Source: Halorubrum xinjiangense
Lineage (GTDB): Archaea > Halobacteriota > Halobacteria > Halobacteriales > Haloferacaceae
Reading direction: 5' to 3'
DNA: 64,000 nt
Assembly (NCBI RefSeq): GCF_900102375.1
Contig: NZ_FNBO01000001.1
Location: forward strand, 372,001 to 436,000
Positions 43,793-51,943 of the stretch are shown here, piece after piece (positions within the stretch are counted from its first letter, which is position 1; each line of letters opens with the position of its first letter). The notes under the pieces are model-generated. The model saw nothing but the letters and a program-made list of their open reading frames with translations. It had not been told where the DNA came from and ran no database searches. The translations under genes and the position numbers were made by a program.

Positions 43793-43868
43793 TGGGCCTT
43801 GCCGGATTTGAACCGGCGATCACTCCGTTATGAGCGGAGGGCTTTGAGCCAGACTAAGCTAAAGGCCC
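43793..43868 (-). tRNA. tRNA with CAU anticodon (probably tRNA-Ile2; elongator Met is the alternative)
   Basis: The cloverleaf on the minus strand is 76 nt. The acceptor stem GGGCCTT pairs with AAGGCCC, the D-stem GCTT with AAGC, the anticodon stem CTCCG with CGGAG around loop CTCATAA (anticodon CAU) and the T-stem GCCGG with CCGGC around TTCAAAT. Discriminator A; CCA not encoded. The GGGCC start is typical of isoleucine tRNAs, where C34 would be modified to agmatidine to read AUA. No intron, unlike the elongator tRNA-Met of some haloarchaea. Confidence 0.9.
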
Positions 43869-43910
43869 GGCAATCGCAGATATACGAGGGATCTTCTTTA
43901 GGTTACCGCA

Positions 43911-44375
43911 TTACCCCGACCGGAGCCCGTCGAGAACCGTATCGAGCCGGTACTCCGCGTGCCAGTTGACGTTCGCTCGGTTGTTGTTTGCGGCGGGCTC
44001 GTAGCGGATCGTTGTCACCGCCGATCCCGTGTCGTCGATCGAGACGAGATACACCTCCTCGGTTCGGACGTTCAAAACCGCGAAGTAGTCGATCTTTCCG
44101 TCATACCCCTCCCGTTCGTATCCGTCGCTTTTCGTTCGGACGCTTCGAGTCCGGAACTCCACCGCGCCGTCACTTTTCCCGTCGTACGCCGTCTTGACCT
44201 GTAACCGGTAGAATTCGCCGTCGACCCTTATGACGAGATCGTACGGTTCGTTGTCGTACGCCGGCGTGAGGACGGAAACGTCCCGGGAGATCAGTTCCGC
44301 CGTGACGATCGCTTCCGTGGCCTGTCCGCGCTTCTGTGGTTCTTCGAGGCGGTCGTACTGCTCAAAGCGAGACAT
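43911..44375 (-). CDS. PD-(D/E)XK endonuclease (group I intron-associated type)
   Basis: The protein has 154 residues from an ATG at 44375 (MSRFEQYDRLEEPQKRGQAT). The nuclease core is EAIVTAELISRDVSVLTPAYDN, EPYDLVIRVDGEFYRLQVKTAY, with the catalytic D...(Q/E)xK series, then FRTRSVRT, and IDYFAVLNVRTEEVYLVS. The arrangement matches the PF11645-like homing/intron-associated endonuclease family. It lies alone between two tRNA genes and has a less G+C-rich composition than its neighbours. That suggests acquisition by transfer; a selfish element that once used a tRNA site is possible. Confidence 0.8.
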   Translation of the reverse strand: MSRFEQYDRLEEPQKRGQATEAIVTAELISRDVSVLTPAYDNEPYDLVIRVDGEFYRLQVKTAYDGKSDGAVEFRTRSVRTKSDGYEREGYDGKIDYFAVLNVRTEEVYLVSIDDTGSAVTTIRYEPAANNNRANVNWHAEYRLDTVLDGLRSG

Positions 44376-44428
44376 GCGACGACCTGAGTCGGTACTGTAC
44401 AAAACAATCGGCCGCGAGCGAAGAGAGA

Positions 44429-44537
44429 CGCCGAAGCCAGGACTCGAACCTGGGACCGCCTCGTGACTGTGACGGCCGGGGGAAGTTCCGCCGAGCGTCG
44501 TAACAGCGAGGCGCTCTACCAACTGAGCTACTTCGGC
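44429..44537 (-). tRNA. tRNA-Asn (GUU) with a 36-nt intron
   Basis: The minus-strand gene is 109 nt. The acceptor GCCGAAG pairs with CTTCGGC and the discriminator is G; the T-arm CCAGG TTCGAGT CCTGG is canonical. The anticodon loop (CTGTTA-A) is split after position 37 by nucleotides 44465-44500. The exon-intron border forms a textbook bulge-helix-bulge: CCTCG/CGAGG, 3-nt bulge TCA, 4-bp helix CTGT/ACAG, 3-nt bulge TAC, helix GACG/CGTC. Cutting after the second base of each bulge restores a 7-nt loop with anticodon GUU. Confidence 0.93.
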
Positions 44538-44696
44538 TCACTTTTGCGTACTCGCGTCGTTTTGATATGGCTTTCGTTTCCGCCCGACGGAGCGATATTT
44601 GATGGACGCGGGCGGTGCGAGAGGCTACCGTGACGCCCGCTCGCCAGCCGCCGATCCGACCGACACGTTTTCGGCCGGACCGCGAGACCGTTCGGT

Positions 44697-46127
44697 ATGG
44701 ACGAGTTGGAGGCGGTGCTGTCGCGAGTCCGCGAGCGCGTCCTCCCGGAGCCGGCGGAGCGCGAGCGGCTTCGCGAGGCGGCCGTGACGCTGACCGACCG
44801 GGCCCGGGAGGCCATCGCCGACCTCCCCGTCGACGCCGACGTGGTCCAAGTCGGGTCGACCGCGCGCGGGACGTGGGTTGCGGGCGACCGCGACATCGAT
44901 CTCTTCGTCCGGTTCGACGCGGCCCTCGACCGCGCCGAGCTGGAGGAGTACGGGCTTGCGGTCGGCCACGCGGTCCTCCCGGACGGCCACGAGGAGTACG
45001 CCGAACACCCGTACGTGAAGGGAAGCTACGAGGGGTTCGACGTCGACCTGGTCCCCTGTCACGACGTGGAGGCGGCGGCCGAGCTGGTCTCCGCGGTCGA
45101 CCGCACGCCGTTCCACGACGCGTACCTCTCCGCGCGGCTCGACGACGACCTCGCGGCGGACGTGGTGGTCGCGAAGGCGTTCCTGAAGGGGATCGGCGCG
45201 TACGGGAGCGACCTCCGCACCGAGGGGTTCTCGGGGTACCTCACGGAGCTGCTCGTGTTGGAGCTCGGTGGGTTCGTCCCCCTTGTCGAGTCGGCGCGGA
45301 GCTGGCACCCGCCGGTGGAGTTCGACCCCGAGGGACACGCCGAGCGCACGTTCGAGGACCCGCTCGTCGTCGTCGACCCAACCGACCCGACGCGGAACGT
45401 CGCCGCGGTGCTGTCGGCGGCGAACCTCGCGCGGCTCCAGCACTACGCGCGGGAGCTGCTCGCGGCCCCGAGCGAGGCGCTCTTCGAGCCCGATGACCCC
45501 GAGCCGCTCGACTCCAAGGCGGTGCGCGCCCACCTCGACCGGCGGGGGACGACGCCCGTCGCGGTCGTCTTCGACGCGCCCGACGTGGTCGACGACCAGC
45601 TGTGGCCGCAGCTCCGGCGCTCGCTGGACGGGATCGTCGGCGGGCTGAACGACCGCGGCTTCGACGTCCTCCGAGCGCGGGCCATGACGGACGCCGCGAA
45701 ACCGTCAGGCGCCGTCGGGGCGAACGACGCCGAGAGAGTGACCAAGCGCGACGGGGTCGAGGAGGCGACGCGGGCCGCGCTGTACGCGGAGCTGGAGGTG
45801 ACCGAGCGGCCGGCGGTCGAGCGCCACGAGGGGCCGCCGGTCGCGGTCCGGAAGCACGCCGCGAGCTTCTACGAGTCGTACGTCGACGACGTCGACCCGG
45901 ACACCTACGGACCCTTCATCGAGGGGGGCCGATACGTCGTCGAGCGGGAGCGGGAGTTCGCCACCGTCCGGGAGTACTTGGAGAGCGAGGCCGCGAGCGA
46001 CGTGGCGCTCGGCGCGCAGGTGGAGCCGGCGTTCGCCGACCGCGACGTGCTGGTCGGCGAGGCGGTGGCGACGCTCGCGCCCGCGTTCGGGCGGCCGCTC
46101 CGGGAGTTCTACGAGCCGCGACCGTGA
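44697..46127 (+). CDS. cca: CCA tRNA nucleotidyltransferase (archaeal class I)
   Basis: This 476-residue protein has the class I catalytic head VVQVGSTARGTWVAGDRDIDLFVRFD (metal-binding Asp pair in DID) at about residues 44-69. A third carboxylate lies in GFDVDLVPCHD. NTP-binding and tail domains follow (VVAKAFLKGIGAYGSDLRTE; YGPFIEGGRYVVEREREF near the end). It adds CCA to tRNA 3' ends, needed here because neither tRNA gene nearby encodes CCA. Starts at ATG 44697, 160 bp from the tRNA-Asn gene. Confidence 0.96.
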   Translation: MDELEAVLSRVRERVLPEPAERERLREAAVTLTDRAREAIADLPVDADVVQVGSTARGTWVAGDRDIDLFVRFDAALDRAELEEYGLAVGHAVLPDGHEEYAEHPYVKGSYEGFDVDLVPCHDVEAAAELVSAVDRTPFHDAYLSARLDDDLAADVVVAKAFLKGIGAYGSDLRTEGFSGYLTELLVLELGGFVPLVESARSWHPPVEFDPEGHAERTFEDPLVVVDPTDPTRNVAAVLSAANLARLQHYARELLAAPSEALFEPDDPEPLDSKAVRAHLDRRGTTPVAVVFDAPDVVDDQLWPQLRRSLDGIVGGLNDRGFDVLRARAMTDAAKPSGAVGANDAERVTKRDGVEEATRAALYAELEVTERPAVERHEGPPVAVRKHAASFYESYVDDVDPDTYGPFIEGGRYVVEREREFATVREYLESEAASDVALGAQVEPAFADRDVLVGEAVATLAPAFGRPLREFYEPRP

Positions 46128-46191
46128 GGTCGCCGGCGGGAGGTGACTCGACCCGCGGGGCCGGACAGAGACACCGGCGAGCGACCGGGCG

Positions 46192-46506
46192 TCAGCGAGC
46201 GGCGCCGTCGAGGAGCCGGTAGACGAGCGCGGCGACCGCGGCGACGATCAGCGCGACCGCCGAGAGGAGGCCCGCGACGCGGGGGAACGACAGCCAGAAC
46301 GCGGCGTAGAAGGCGAGCGCGAACGCGAACAGGCCGACGACCAGCAGCCCCCGAGAGGGGTTCTGCGCGGCGGCGACGAACGCGCGCTGGGGGATCGAGA
46401 GGTCGCCGAACTCGGGGACGTCCTCGGGGTCGACGCCGTCGGAGAGGGGGGCCGAGTCGGCCGGATCCCCCGACTCGGCGTCGACGGAACGGTCGGTGTC
46501 GGTCAC
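46192..46506 (-). CDS. Small haloarchaeal membrane protein
   Basis: This 104-residue protein has an acidic, disordered N-terminal half (DAESGDPADSAPLSDGVDPED) and then FGDLSIPQRAFVAAAQNPSRG, followed by two membrane helices (about 52-74 and 78-97). No catalytic motif. The pattern fits an uncharacterised haloarchaea-only family. Function unknown. Transcribed on the same strand as the fluoride-channel pair, 78 bp away. Confidence 0.75.
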   Translation of the reverse strand: MTDTDRSVDAESGDPADSAPLSDGVDPEDVPEFGDLSIPQRAFVAAAQNPSRGLLVVGLFAFALAFYAAFWLSFPRVAGLLSAVALIVAAVAALVYRLLDGAAR

Positions 46507-46584
46507 GCTCTCGAATACGGGCCGAAGGATCCTGTACCTATCGCTTGCCGAGCCGGCGGCCGTCAGGCGGCGCGGAATCGCCGG

Positions 46585-46947
46585 TCAGCCGACGACCGCA
46601 GCGACGAGGAACGAGCCGAGAAGAAACGCGGCTAGGGCGGCAGCGAGGTTCGACGCGGCGATCGTCGCGGCGGCGCGGGCGCCGGTCTCGCTCGCCGCGC
46701 GGACCGTCCCGACCGCGAACGACGAGAACGTCGTGAACGCGCCACAGAAGCCGACGCCGAGGAGCAGCGCCGCCGTCGATCCGATCGGCGCGGCGGAGAC
46801 AGCGCCGAGGGCGAAGCTCCCGAGCGCGTTGACGAGGAGGACCGACCGGCGCCCCTCGACTCGGAGCCCGACCGCGTGCCGGGAGACGGCGCCGAGCGCG
46901 CCGCCGACGCCGACGAGCGCCGTCGCGAGGAGCGGTGCGGCGGTCAT
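46585..46947 (-). CDS. crcB: CrcB/Fluc fluoride channel subunit 1
   Basis: The protein has 120 residues from the ATG at 46947. Four helices are predicted. Family marks are GGALGAVSRHAVGL, VNALGSFALG (pore Asn) and GFCGAFTTFSSFAVGTV (the F-box with paired Phe). Fluc channels are dual-topology dimers that expel fluoride. Archaeal pairs such as this can form heterodimers. ATG overlaps the stop of the other crcB by four bases (ATGA). Confidence 0.93.
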   Translation of the reverse strand: MTAAPLLATALVGVGGALGAVSRHAVGLRVEGRRSVLLVNALGSFALGAVSAAPIGSTAALLLGVGFCGAFTTFSSFAVGTVRAASETGARAAATIAASNLAAALAAFLLGSFLVAAVVG

Positions 46948-47348
46948 CGCCGGCGCCACCCCCCGGCCGCGAGGCCGAGCGCGGCCGCAACGAACCCGGT
47001 CGCGTAGCTGACGGCGACGTACCAAGCGCCGGCGGGCGTTCCGAGCGCGACCGCGTCGGAGACGAACGTGCTGTACGTCGTGAACGACGAGAGCGCGCCG
47101 GTCCCGACGAACAGGCGGACCCGGTCGCTGGACGCGCGGGTCAACAGGAGCCCGAGCGCAAACGACCCGGCGACGTTCGCGACGAGGGTTCCCGCGCCGG
47201 TCGGGAACCCGCCGAGGATCTCGGGACTGGTTCCGGCGGCGGCCGCGGCGAGGGCCGCGGCGACGCCGACGTCGACCGCGTGTCTGGCGACCGCGCCGAG
47301 GAATCCCCCGGCGGCGACGAGCAGGAACCCGTACGGCGTCCGTTCCAT
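46944..47348 (-). CDS. crcB: CrcB/Fluc fluoride channel subunit 2
   Basis: The protein has 134 residues from the ATG at 47348 (MERTPYGFLLVAAGGFLGAV). It carries GGFLGAVARHAVDV, LVANVAGSFALGLLL and GTGALSSFTTYSTFVSDAV, all Fluc motifs. It is the first gene of the pair, and the two proteins probably have opposite membrane orientation (inference from the family). Positive residues are at the C-terminus (GGWRRR), while subunit 1 has none there. Confidence 0.93.
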   Translation of the reverse strand: MERTPYGFLLVAAGGFLGAVARHAVDVGVAAALAAAAAGTSPEILGGFPTGAGTLVANVAGSFALGLLLTRASSDRVRLFVGTGALSSFTTYSTFVSDAVALGTPAGAWYVAVSYATGFVAAALGLAAGGWRRR

Positions 47349-47391
47349 GGGCGTCAGTGAGGCCGGGGCGGCTTGTGCGTTCTGAACCACG

Positions 47392-48531
47392 TCACCGCGA
47401 CTCCGCGTCCGACAGCCGACTCGCGCGCGGGCTCTCCCCCTCGTGCGGCGTTCGCCGCTCTCGGACTCGGACCGTGTGGGCCGTCTCGGTGGCGTCGTCG
47501 ACCACGAGCGCCTCGCCGACGCCCTCGGGGAGCCGCGAGGCGAGGTCGCCCGCGAGGTACGTCGCCTCCGCTTCGGCCAGTCGGTCCACGTCGCGCGCGG
47601 CCGTGAGCCGGTGGGAGACGAGGAGGTCGGACTGGGAGACGGCGACGCTCGGCAGCGCGGCCGGCCGCTGGGTCGCACAGACCAGCGAGACGCCGGGCGC
47701 GCGGCCGCGGGTGAGCAGCGTCCGGAGCGCCGGGTCCGCGATCCCGCCGAAGAAGGCGTGCGCCTCGTCGACGAGTAGCCACGGAAGTCGCGGGAGGTCC
47801 CCGGCGATCCGGGCGTCGTAGAGCCCGCGAGCGACCGCGCGGACGACGGCCGCCGCGGCGGCGTCGGGAACGCCGGCGAGGTCGAGGACGGCGGGGTCGC
47901 CGTCGGCCGCGAGCGACGCCACCGGTGGCGCGTCGGCGTCGAAGACGCCCCACGACTCCGCCAGCCGGAGGTGATTCGCGGCGGCGCGCCGCGTCTCCGC
48001 CGGAGCGTCGGCCGCGGCGACCGCCTCGCGGAGCGTCGCGAGCGACGGAGAAGAGGGCTCGCTCCCGGCCGAGTCGGCCTCGTCTCCGCCCTCGCCGTCG
48101 ACCGCGTCCGCGCCGACCGCGTCTGCGACGACGCGCCAGACGAGACTCCCCGGACCGCCGGCCGGATCGAGCCCGAGGAGGTCCGGCCACGCGGACGGCG
48201 GTATCGAGGCGGGGCGAACCTTGGGGTCGACGACGCGGCCGCCGACCGCGTCGAGGCCGGCGAAGACGCCCATGGGGTCGACGACGATCGGGACGACGCC
48301 GTCGGCGTCGGCGAGTTCCTCCGCCAGGACGCCGAGCGTGTACGACTTCCCGGTCCCGCGCTTCCCGAAGACGACGCCCGCGTGCGGGCGGTCGAGGTCG
48401 ACACCGACCGCCGCGCCGGCGCTTCCGTCGCGAGCGAGGAACGAGCCGATCCGGGCGGTGTGGGGCGGACGGTCATCGTCGCGGTCGGTTCCGCCGTCGA
48501 GGTCCGACTCTCCGCGGCCGAGTACGTACAC
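47392..48531 (-). CDS. HerA/FtsK-like ATP-binding protein
   Basis: This 379-residue protein has a DUF87-type P-loop domain: Walker A GVVFGKRGTGKSYTLGVLAE (about 52-71), PIVVDPMGVFAGL, Walker B LPWLLVDEAHAFFGG, TRGRAPGVSLVCATQRPAALP (with the catalytic Gln/Arg region) and a hexamer-interface Arg near SHRLTAARD. The HAS-barrel and nuclease partner NurA are absent nearby. GTG start at 48531 gives MYVLGRGESD. Likely a DNA-translocating or chromosome-handling ATPase; role unproved. Confidence 0.88.
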   Translation of the reverse strand: MYVLGRGESDLDGGTDRDDDRPPHTARIGSFLARDGSAGAAVGVDLDRPHAGVVFGKRGTGKSYTLGVLAEELADADGVVPIVVDPMGVFAGLDAVGGRVVDPKVRPASIPPSAWPDLLGLDPAGGPGSLVWRVVADAVGADAVDGEGGDEADSAGSEPSSPSLATLREAVAAADAPAETRRAAANHLRLAESWGVFDADAPPVASLAADGDPAVLDLAGVPDAAAAAVVRAVARGLYDARIAGDLPRLPWLLVDEAHAFFGGIADPALRTLLTRGRAPGVSLVCATQRPAALPSVAVSQSDLLVSHRLTAARDVDRLAEAEATYLAGDLASRLPEGVGEALVVDDATETAHTVRVRERRTPHEGESPRASRLSDAESR

Positions 48532-48644
48532 GCGACCAGGTGGCTCGGTATCGGATAAAAACGGTCGGGAGGGCTAGCCGGCTTCGTCGGCGGCGAGTGC
48601 GTCTCTCGGGCGCCTGTCTCGGCACCACTCGCTCCGTCCGACTC

Positions 48645-48652
48645 TTTATAAG
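48645..48652 (+). promoter_or_regulatory. TATA-like box for the gene at 48676
   Basis: TTTATAAG is centred 27 nt before the ATG at 48676. It excludes the upstream in-frame ATG at 48652, which would lie in the promoter. Confidence 0.6.
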
Positions 48653-48675
48653 TGATGCCGCGGCCAGCGGGCCGT

Positions 48676-49152
48676 ATGTCCGATCGAACACACGACTCGC
48701 GCACCGCGAACCGCCGGACGTTCAGCACCGACACCCGCGCTATCGAGGGGCTCCCGGTCCGGCTCGTCATCGCGCTCGTCGTCGGCGTTGCCAGCCTCAG
48801 CGTGATGATGGGGATGATCGGCGACATCGACGGGCTGGCCGCGACCGAGCTCGACGCGCAGCCGCAGCCGGAGGTGACGACCCCCGGCGACCAGTCGATC
48901 GACGTCGCGGTCGTCGACCCCGACGGCTCCCGCGTCGCGGACGCGACGGTCATCGTCCGCGGCGGCTCCGCGCAGCTCGACGGCGTCGTCACCGCGGAGA
49001 CGAACGCCGAAGGGATTGCGACCGTGGACGTCGGTCCCGAACTCGGGCCGAACCAGGCCGACGGCACGCTCACGATAGACATCAAGCCGCCGGCGGAGGG
49101 CGACTACGTCGACGAGCGGGGGAACACCGAGGTGCTCGTCGTCGAGGAGTGA
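48676..49152 (+). CDS. Membrane-anchored protein with carboxypeptidase-regulatory-like domain
   Basis: This 158-residue protein has a short cytoplasmic N-terminus (MSDRTHDSRTANRRTFSTDT), one membrane helix (RLVIALVVGVASLSVMMGMI, about 29-48) and an exported Ig-like fold (IDVAVVDPDGSRVADATVIV, AETNAEGIATVDVGP, DGTLTIDIKPP). This layout, a class-III-like anchor plus beta sandwich, is common in haloarchaeal surface proteins and near pilin genes. Start set by the TATA box 27 nt upstream. Confidence 0.85.
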   Translation: MSDRTHDSRTANRRTFSTDTRAIEGLPVRLVIALVVGVASLSVMMGMIGDIDGLAATELDAQPQPEVTTPGDQSIDVAVVDPDGSRVADATVIVRGGSAQLDGVVTAETNAEGIATVDVGPELGPNQADGTLTIDIKPPAEGDYVDERGNTEVLVVEE

Positions 49153-49183
49153 GGCCGCGATCGAAGAAGACGCGGCGGACCGG

Positions 49184-49999
49184 TCAGAGCCGGTCGTCCC
49201 AGTCGATCCAGTCCTGTTCCCAGCCGTGTCGACGCTGACGGCCGCGCTCGGCGCGTTCGGCGTCCTCCCGCCGAGTTCGGTTTCTCTCCGTCCCAGGCTG
49301 TTCGCCGTCGACGAGCATCGGCTGGAGCCGTGCGGGGCCGTGCGTCTCGACCGTCTCGAACCCCGCCGGTGCCGGATCGTCGTCCGCGTCGCCGTCGGGC
49401 TCGCCGTCAGGCGCGGGCGGAGCAGTCGGATCGGGTTCCGCGTCGGAGACCGGCTCGATCGCCGCGACCGTCTGAACGCCCGCGCCGCGCGGGTAGACGA
49501 TCCGACCGCCGGGCGCCAGCTGTTCCCGAAGGGGACGCGGCGGCTCGACGACGGCGGTCTCGAGGAGAATTCGGTCGTACGGCGCGTACGCCGGGAGCCC
49601 GTCGGCGCCGTCCGCGCGGTCGACGAGGACCGCCCCGTAGCCGGCCGCGTCGAGGTTCGACCGCGCGGCGGCGACGGCCGCGCGGTCGATGTCGACCGCG
49701 TGAACGCGACGCGCGCCGGCGATTTCCGCGAGCATCGCGACCGAGTAGCCGATCCCCGCGCCGACGACGAGGACCGAGTCGCCCTCGTCGACATCGAGCG
49801 CGGTGACCAGCCGGACCAGCGTCGCGAGCGAGAGCGAGTGCGGGTCGTCGCCGTCGACGGCCCCGCCGCGGGGCGAGTCGTCGACGAAGGGGTCTCGCGG
49901 GACGCGCTGGAGGGCAGTCAGCACGGGCGGCTCGATCGGCTCGCCGATCTGGTGTTCGAGCCCCTCGATCATGTCCGCCCTGAGCGACGCGTCGTCCAT
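49184..49999 (-). CDS. Protein-L-isoaspartate O-methyltransferase-like protein
   Basis: This 271-residue protein follows the PCMT pattern: LRADMIEGLEHQIGEPIEPP, VPRDPFVDDSPRGG, then SAM motif I VLVVGAGIGYSVAMLAEIAG, HAVDIDRAAVAAARSNL and RILLETAVVEPPRPLREQLAPGG. Motif I has VVGAGIGY rather than the usual EIGTGSGY. About 90 C-terminal residues after the fold are low-complexity and acidic, then Arg-rich. It is 87 bp downstream of a second PCMT gene on the same strand, so a duplication with divergence is likely. Confidence 0.85.
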   Translation of the reverse strand: MDDASLRADMIEGLEHQIGEPIEPPVLTALQRVPRDPFVDDSPRGGAVDGDDPHSLSLATLVRLVTALDVDEGDSVLVVGAGIGYSVAMLAEIAGARRVHAVDIDRAAVAAARSNLDAAGYGAVLVDRADGADGLPAYAPYDRILLETAVVEPPRPLREQLAPGGRIVYPRGAGVQTVAAIEPVSDAEPDPTAPPAPDGEPDGDADDDPAPAGFETVETHGPARLQPMLVDGEQPGTERNRTRREDAERAERGRQRRHGWEQDWIDWDDRL

Positions 50000-50086
50000 G
50001 ACGGGTTTCGGAACTCGGTCCTCTAAAGCTGTGCGTTCGGCGGACCGGCGGCGGTCCGGGTACGGGCACGCGGGCGGCGCGCTCGG

Positions 50087-50719
50087 TTACCGCATCGGGA
50101 CGAACCGCACGCCGCCGTGGTCCTCGCGGTCGGTCCCGCCCTCCCGGACCGTGAGTCGGACGAGCCGCTGGCGTCCGCCTTCGCGGACGGGGGCGACGAC
50201 GCGGCCGCCCGGCAAGACGCGATCGACGATCTCGTCTGGGATCGACCCCGGCGCGGCGCAGGTGAGGTAGGCGGCGTCGAACGGGGCCTCGTCGTCGAAC
50301 GCCTCGCGCCCGTCAGCGGCCGCGACGGTGACATCGTAGCCGAGCCGGTCGAGCCGCTCGCGGGCGGCGGCGGCCAGCTCCGGGACGCGCTCGGCCGAGA
50401 AGACGTTCCCGGGGCCGACGACCTCGGCGACGACGGCGGCGTGGTAGCCGCAGCCGGTCCCCACCTCGAAGACGCGGTCGCCGCGCTCGACGCCGAGGAG
50501 GTCAGTCATCACTGCGACCATGTGCGGCGCGCTGACCGTCTGATCGTGACCGATCGGGAGCGGGCGGTCGTCGTAGGCCGCCGCGCGCTGCGACGCCGGG
50601 ACGAACTCGTGGCGCGGGACGGCGCGGATCGCCGACAGCGTCCGCTCGCTCGCGTCGAGGCGGTCGCGGAGCGCGTTCACCAGTTCGCGCCTGGCGGCCG
50701 CGTGGTCGGCGTCGTTCAT
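50087..50719 (-). CDS. pcm: Protein-L-isoaspartate O-methyltransferase
   Basis: The protein has 210 residues from the ATG at 50719 (MNDADHAAARRELVNALRDR). All PCMT marks are present: VPRHEFVPASQRAAAYDDRPLPIGHDQTVSAPHMVAVM, motif I VFEVGTGCGYHAAVVAEVVG, DGREAFDDEAPFDAAYLTCAAP and LPGGRVVAPVREGG. It repairs isoaspartyl residues in aged proteins by SAM-dependent methylation. This is the more canonical of the two adjacent PCMT-like genes. Confidence 0.94.
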   Translation of the reverse strand: MNDADHAAARRELVNALRDRLDASERTLSAIRAVPRHEFVPASQRAAAYDDRPLPIGHDQTVSAPHMVAVMTDLLGVERGDRVFEVGTGCGYHAAVVAEVVGPGNVFSAERVPELAAAARERLDRLGYDVTVAAADGREAFDDEAPFDAAYLTCAAPGSIPDEIVDRVLPGGRVVAPVREGGRQRLVRLTVREGGTDREDHGGVRFVPMR

Positions 50720-50775
50720 GTGGGCAGTTAGCACGGGGAGCGTGGAGAAAGCATCGGCCGGGAAGAAAACGGTGG

Positions 50776-51189
50776 TCAGTCCACGTCGATCCGGTGTCCC
50801 TCGTCCGCGTCGAGGGCGTCGAGCGGGACCGTCACGGTGAGCACGCCGTGGCGGTAATTCGCGGTCGCGTCCTCGAGACGGGCGGTCGCGGGGAGGTCGA
50901 CGGTCCGGGTGACGGACTCGTGGCGGCGCTCGCGGCGGAGGTACCGTCGGTCCGCGTCCTCGCGTTCAGCGTCGCGCTCAGCGGCGATGGTGAGTCGGCC
51001 ATCGTGGGCGCGAACGTCGATCTCCTCTCGGTCAAATCCTGGGAGGTCGGCCATCACGACGTACTCGTCGTCGTACTCGGCGACGTCGATGTCGGCGGTC
51101 CGGAGGTCGCGGCCCCAGGCACGCTCGCCCGCGAAGGGTGTGCGGCCGAGGAACTGCTCGATCTCGTCGAAGGGATTCGTCGCGTTCAT
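50776..51189 (-). CDS. Hsp20/alpha-crystallin small heat-shock protein 1
   Basis: This 137-residue protein holds an alpha-crystallin domain: YDDEYVVMADLPGFDREEIDVRAHDG (strands 2-3), LTIAAERD, RERRHESVTRTVDLPATARL and YRHGVLTVTVPLD. The C-terminal I-x-I anchor is not obvious; the end is GHRIDVD. ATP-independent holdase that protects unfolded proteins. Followed on the same strand (upstream) by a second Hsp20 gene. Confidence 0.93.
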   Translation of the reverse strand: MNATNPFDEIEQFLGRTPFAGERAWGRDLRTADIDVAEYDDEYVVMADLPGFDREEIDVRAHDGRLTIAAERDAEREDADRRYLRRERRHESVTRTVDLPATARLEDATANYRHGVLTVTVPLDALDADEGHRIDVD

Positions 51190-51286
51190 ACCGACAGGAA
51201 CGCGCCGTGAGGTATTAAACGGCGAGTGACGCGTGCTATCTCGCGTTCGCGGCGGGATCCGACGCCGATCACGACGGCGCCGGCGC

Positions 51287-51835
51287 TCAACTGACGTCGA
51301 TCGTGTGCCCGCGGTCGTCGTCGGGCGAGCGCTTGGGCAGCGTGACCGTGAGCACGCCGGCGTCGAAGGACGCCGTCGCCGCGTCGGCCTCGACCGGCTC
51401 GGGGATCGGGACCCGTCGGGAGACGGACCGGAGGCGTCGTTCGCGCCGGTGGTAGCGGACCTCGTCGGCCTCGCCTGTGTCGTCGGCAGCGTCGGCCGCG
51501 CTGTCGGCGTCGCCCGCGTCGTCCGCGTCGTCCTCTGCGCCGCCGTTGCCCGCGTCGGCGATATCGAACTCGGCCGACTCCTCGCGGGATCCGGCGATGA
51601 CGAGCGCGTCGTCGCGCAGTTCGACGTCGACGTCGGCGGCGTCGAATCCGGGGAGGTCAGCGACGACGGTGATCGCCTCGTCGTCCTCGATCACGTCGAC
51701 GTCGACGTCGCGGGCGCCGGGGAAGCGCGGGACCTCGGGACCGGTCCCCCCCAGCGTGCCGCCGAGTTCCTCGAACTCGCGGCCCATCCGTTCGAGCAGG
51801 TCTTCGATCTCGTCGAAGGCATCTCGTCGGGTCAT
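51287..51835 (-). CDS. Hsp20/alpha-crystallin small heat-shock protein 2
   Basis: This 182-residue protein has the crystallin domain (VDVIEDDEAITVVADLPGFD, VDVELRDDALVIAG, LRSVSRRVPIPEPVEAD and DAGVLTVTLPKRS). The central loop is extended by an acidic low-complexity stretch of Asp/Ala (about residues 85-115). It starts MTRRDAFDEIEDLLERM, close in style to its neighbour, so the pair probably arose by duplication. The photolyase gene starts 109 bp away on the opposite strand. Confidence 0.92.
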   Translation of the reverse strand: MTRRDAFDEIEDLLERMGREFEELGGTLGGTGPEVPRFPGARDVDVDVIEDDEAITVVADLPGFDAADVDVELRDDALVIAGSREESAEFDIADAGNGGAEDDADDAGDADSAADAADDTGEADEVRYHRRERRLRSVSRRVPIPEPVEADAATASFDAGVLTVTLPKRSPDDDRGHTIDVS

Positions 51836-51943
51836 ACAGGTCAGGATTCGTGACGGAGCGTCTTGAACGTACTGGCGGAGGCGGAGCGTGGCGGCGCCCG
51901 AGCGCGGCGACAGACACTATCCGTTCGCGCCCTAGGTGATCGT

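Noticed and set aside
46944-49085. A 713-codon minus-strand frame extending crcB upstream
   Set aside because: The CrcB protein starts at 47348. The extension overlaps the HerA-like gene in another frame and has no protein-like pattern.
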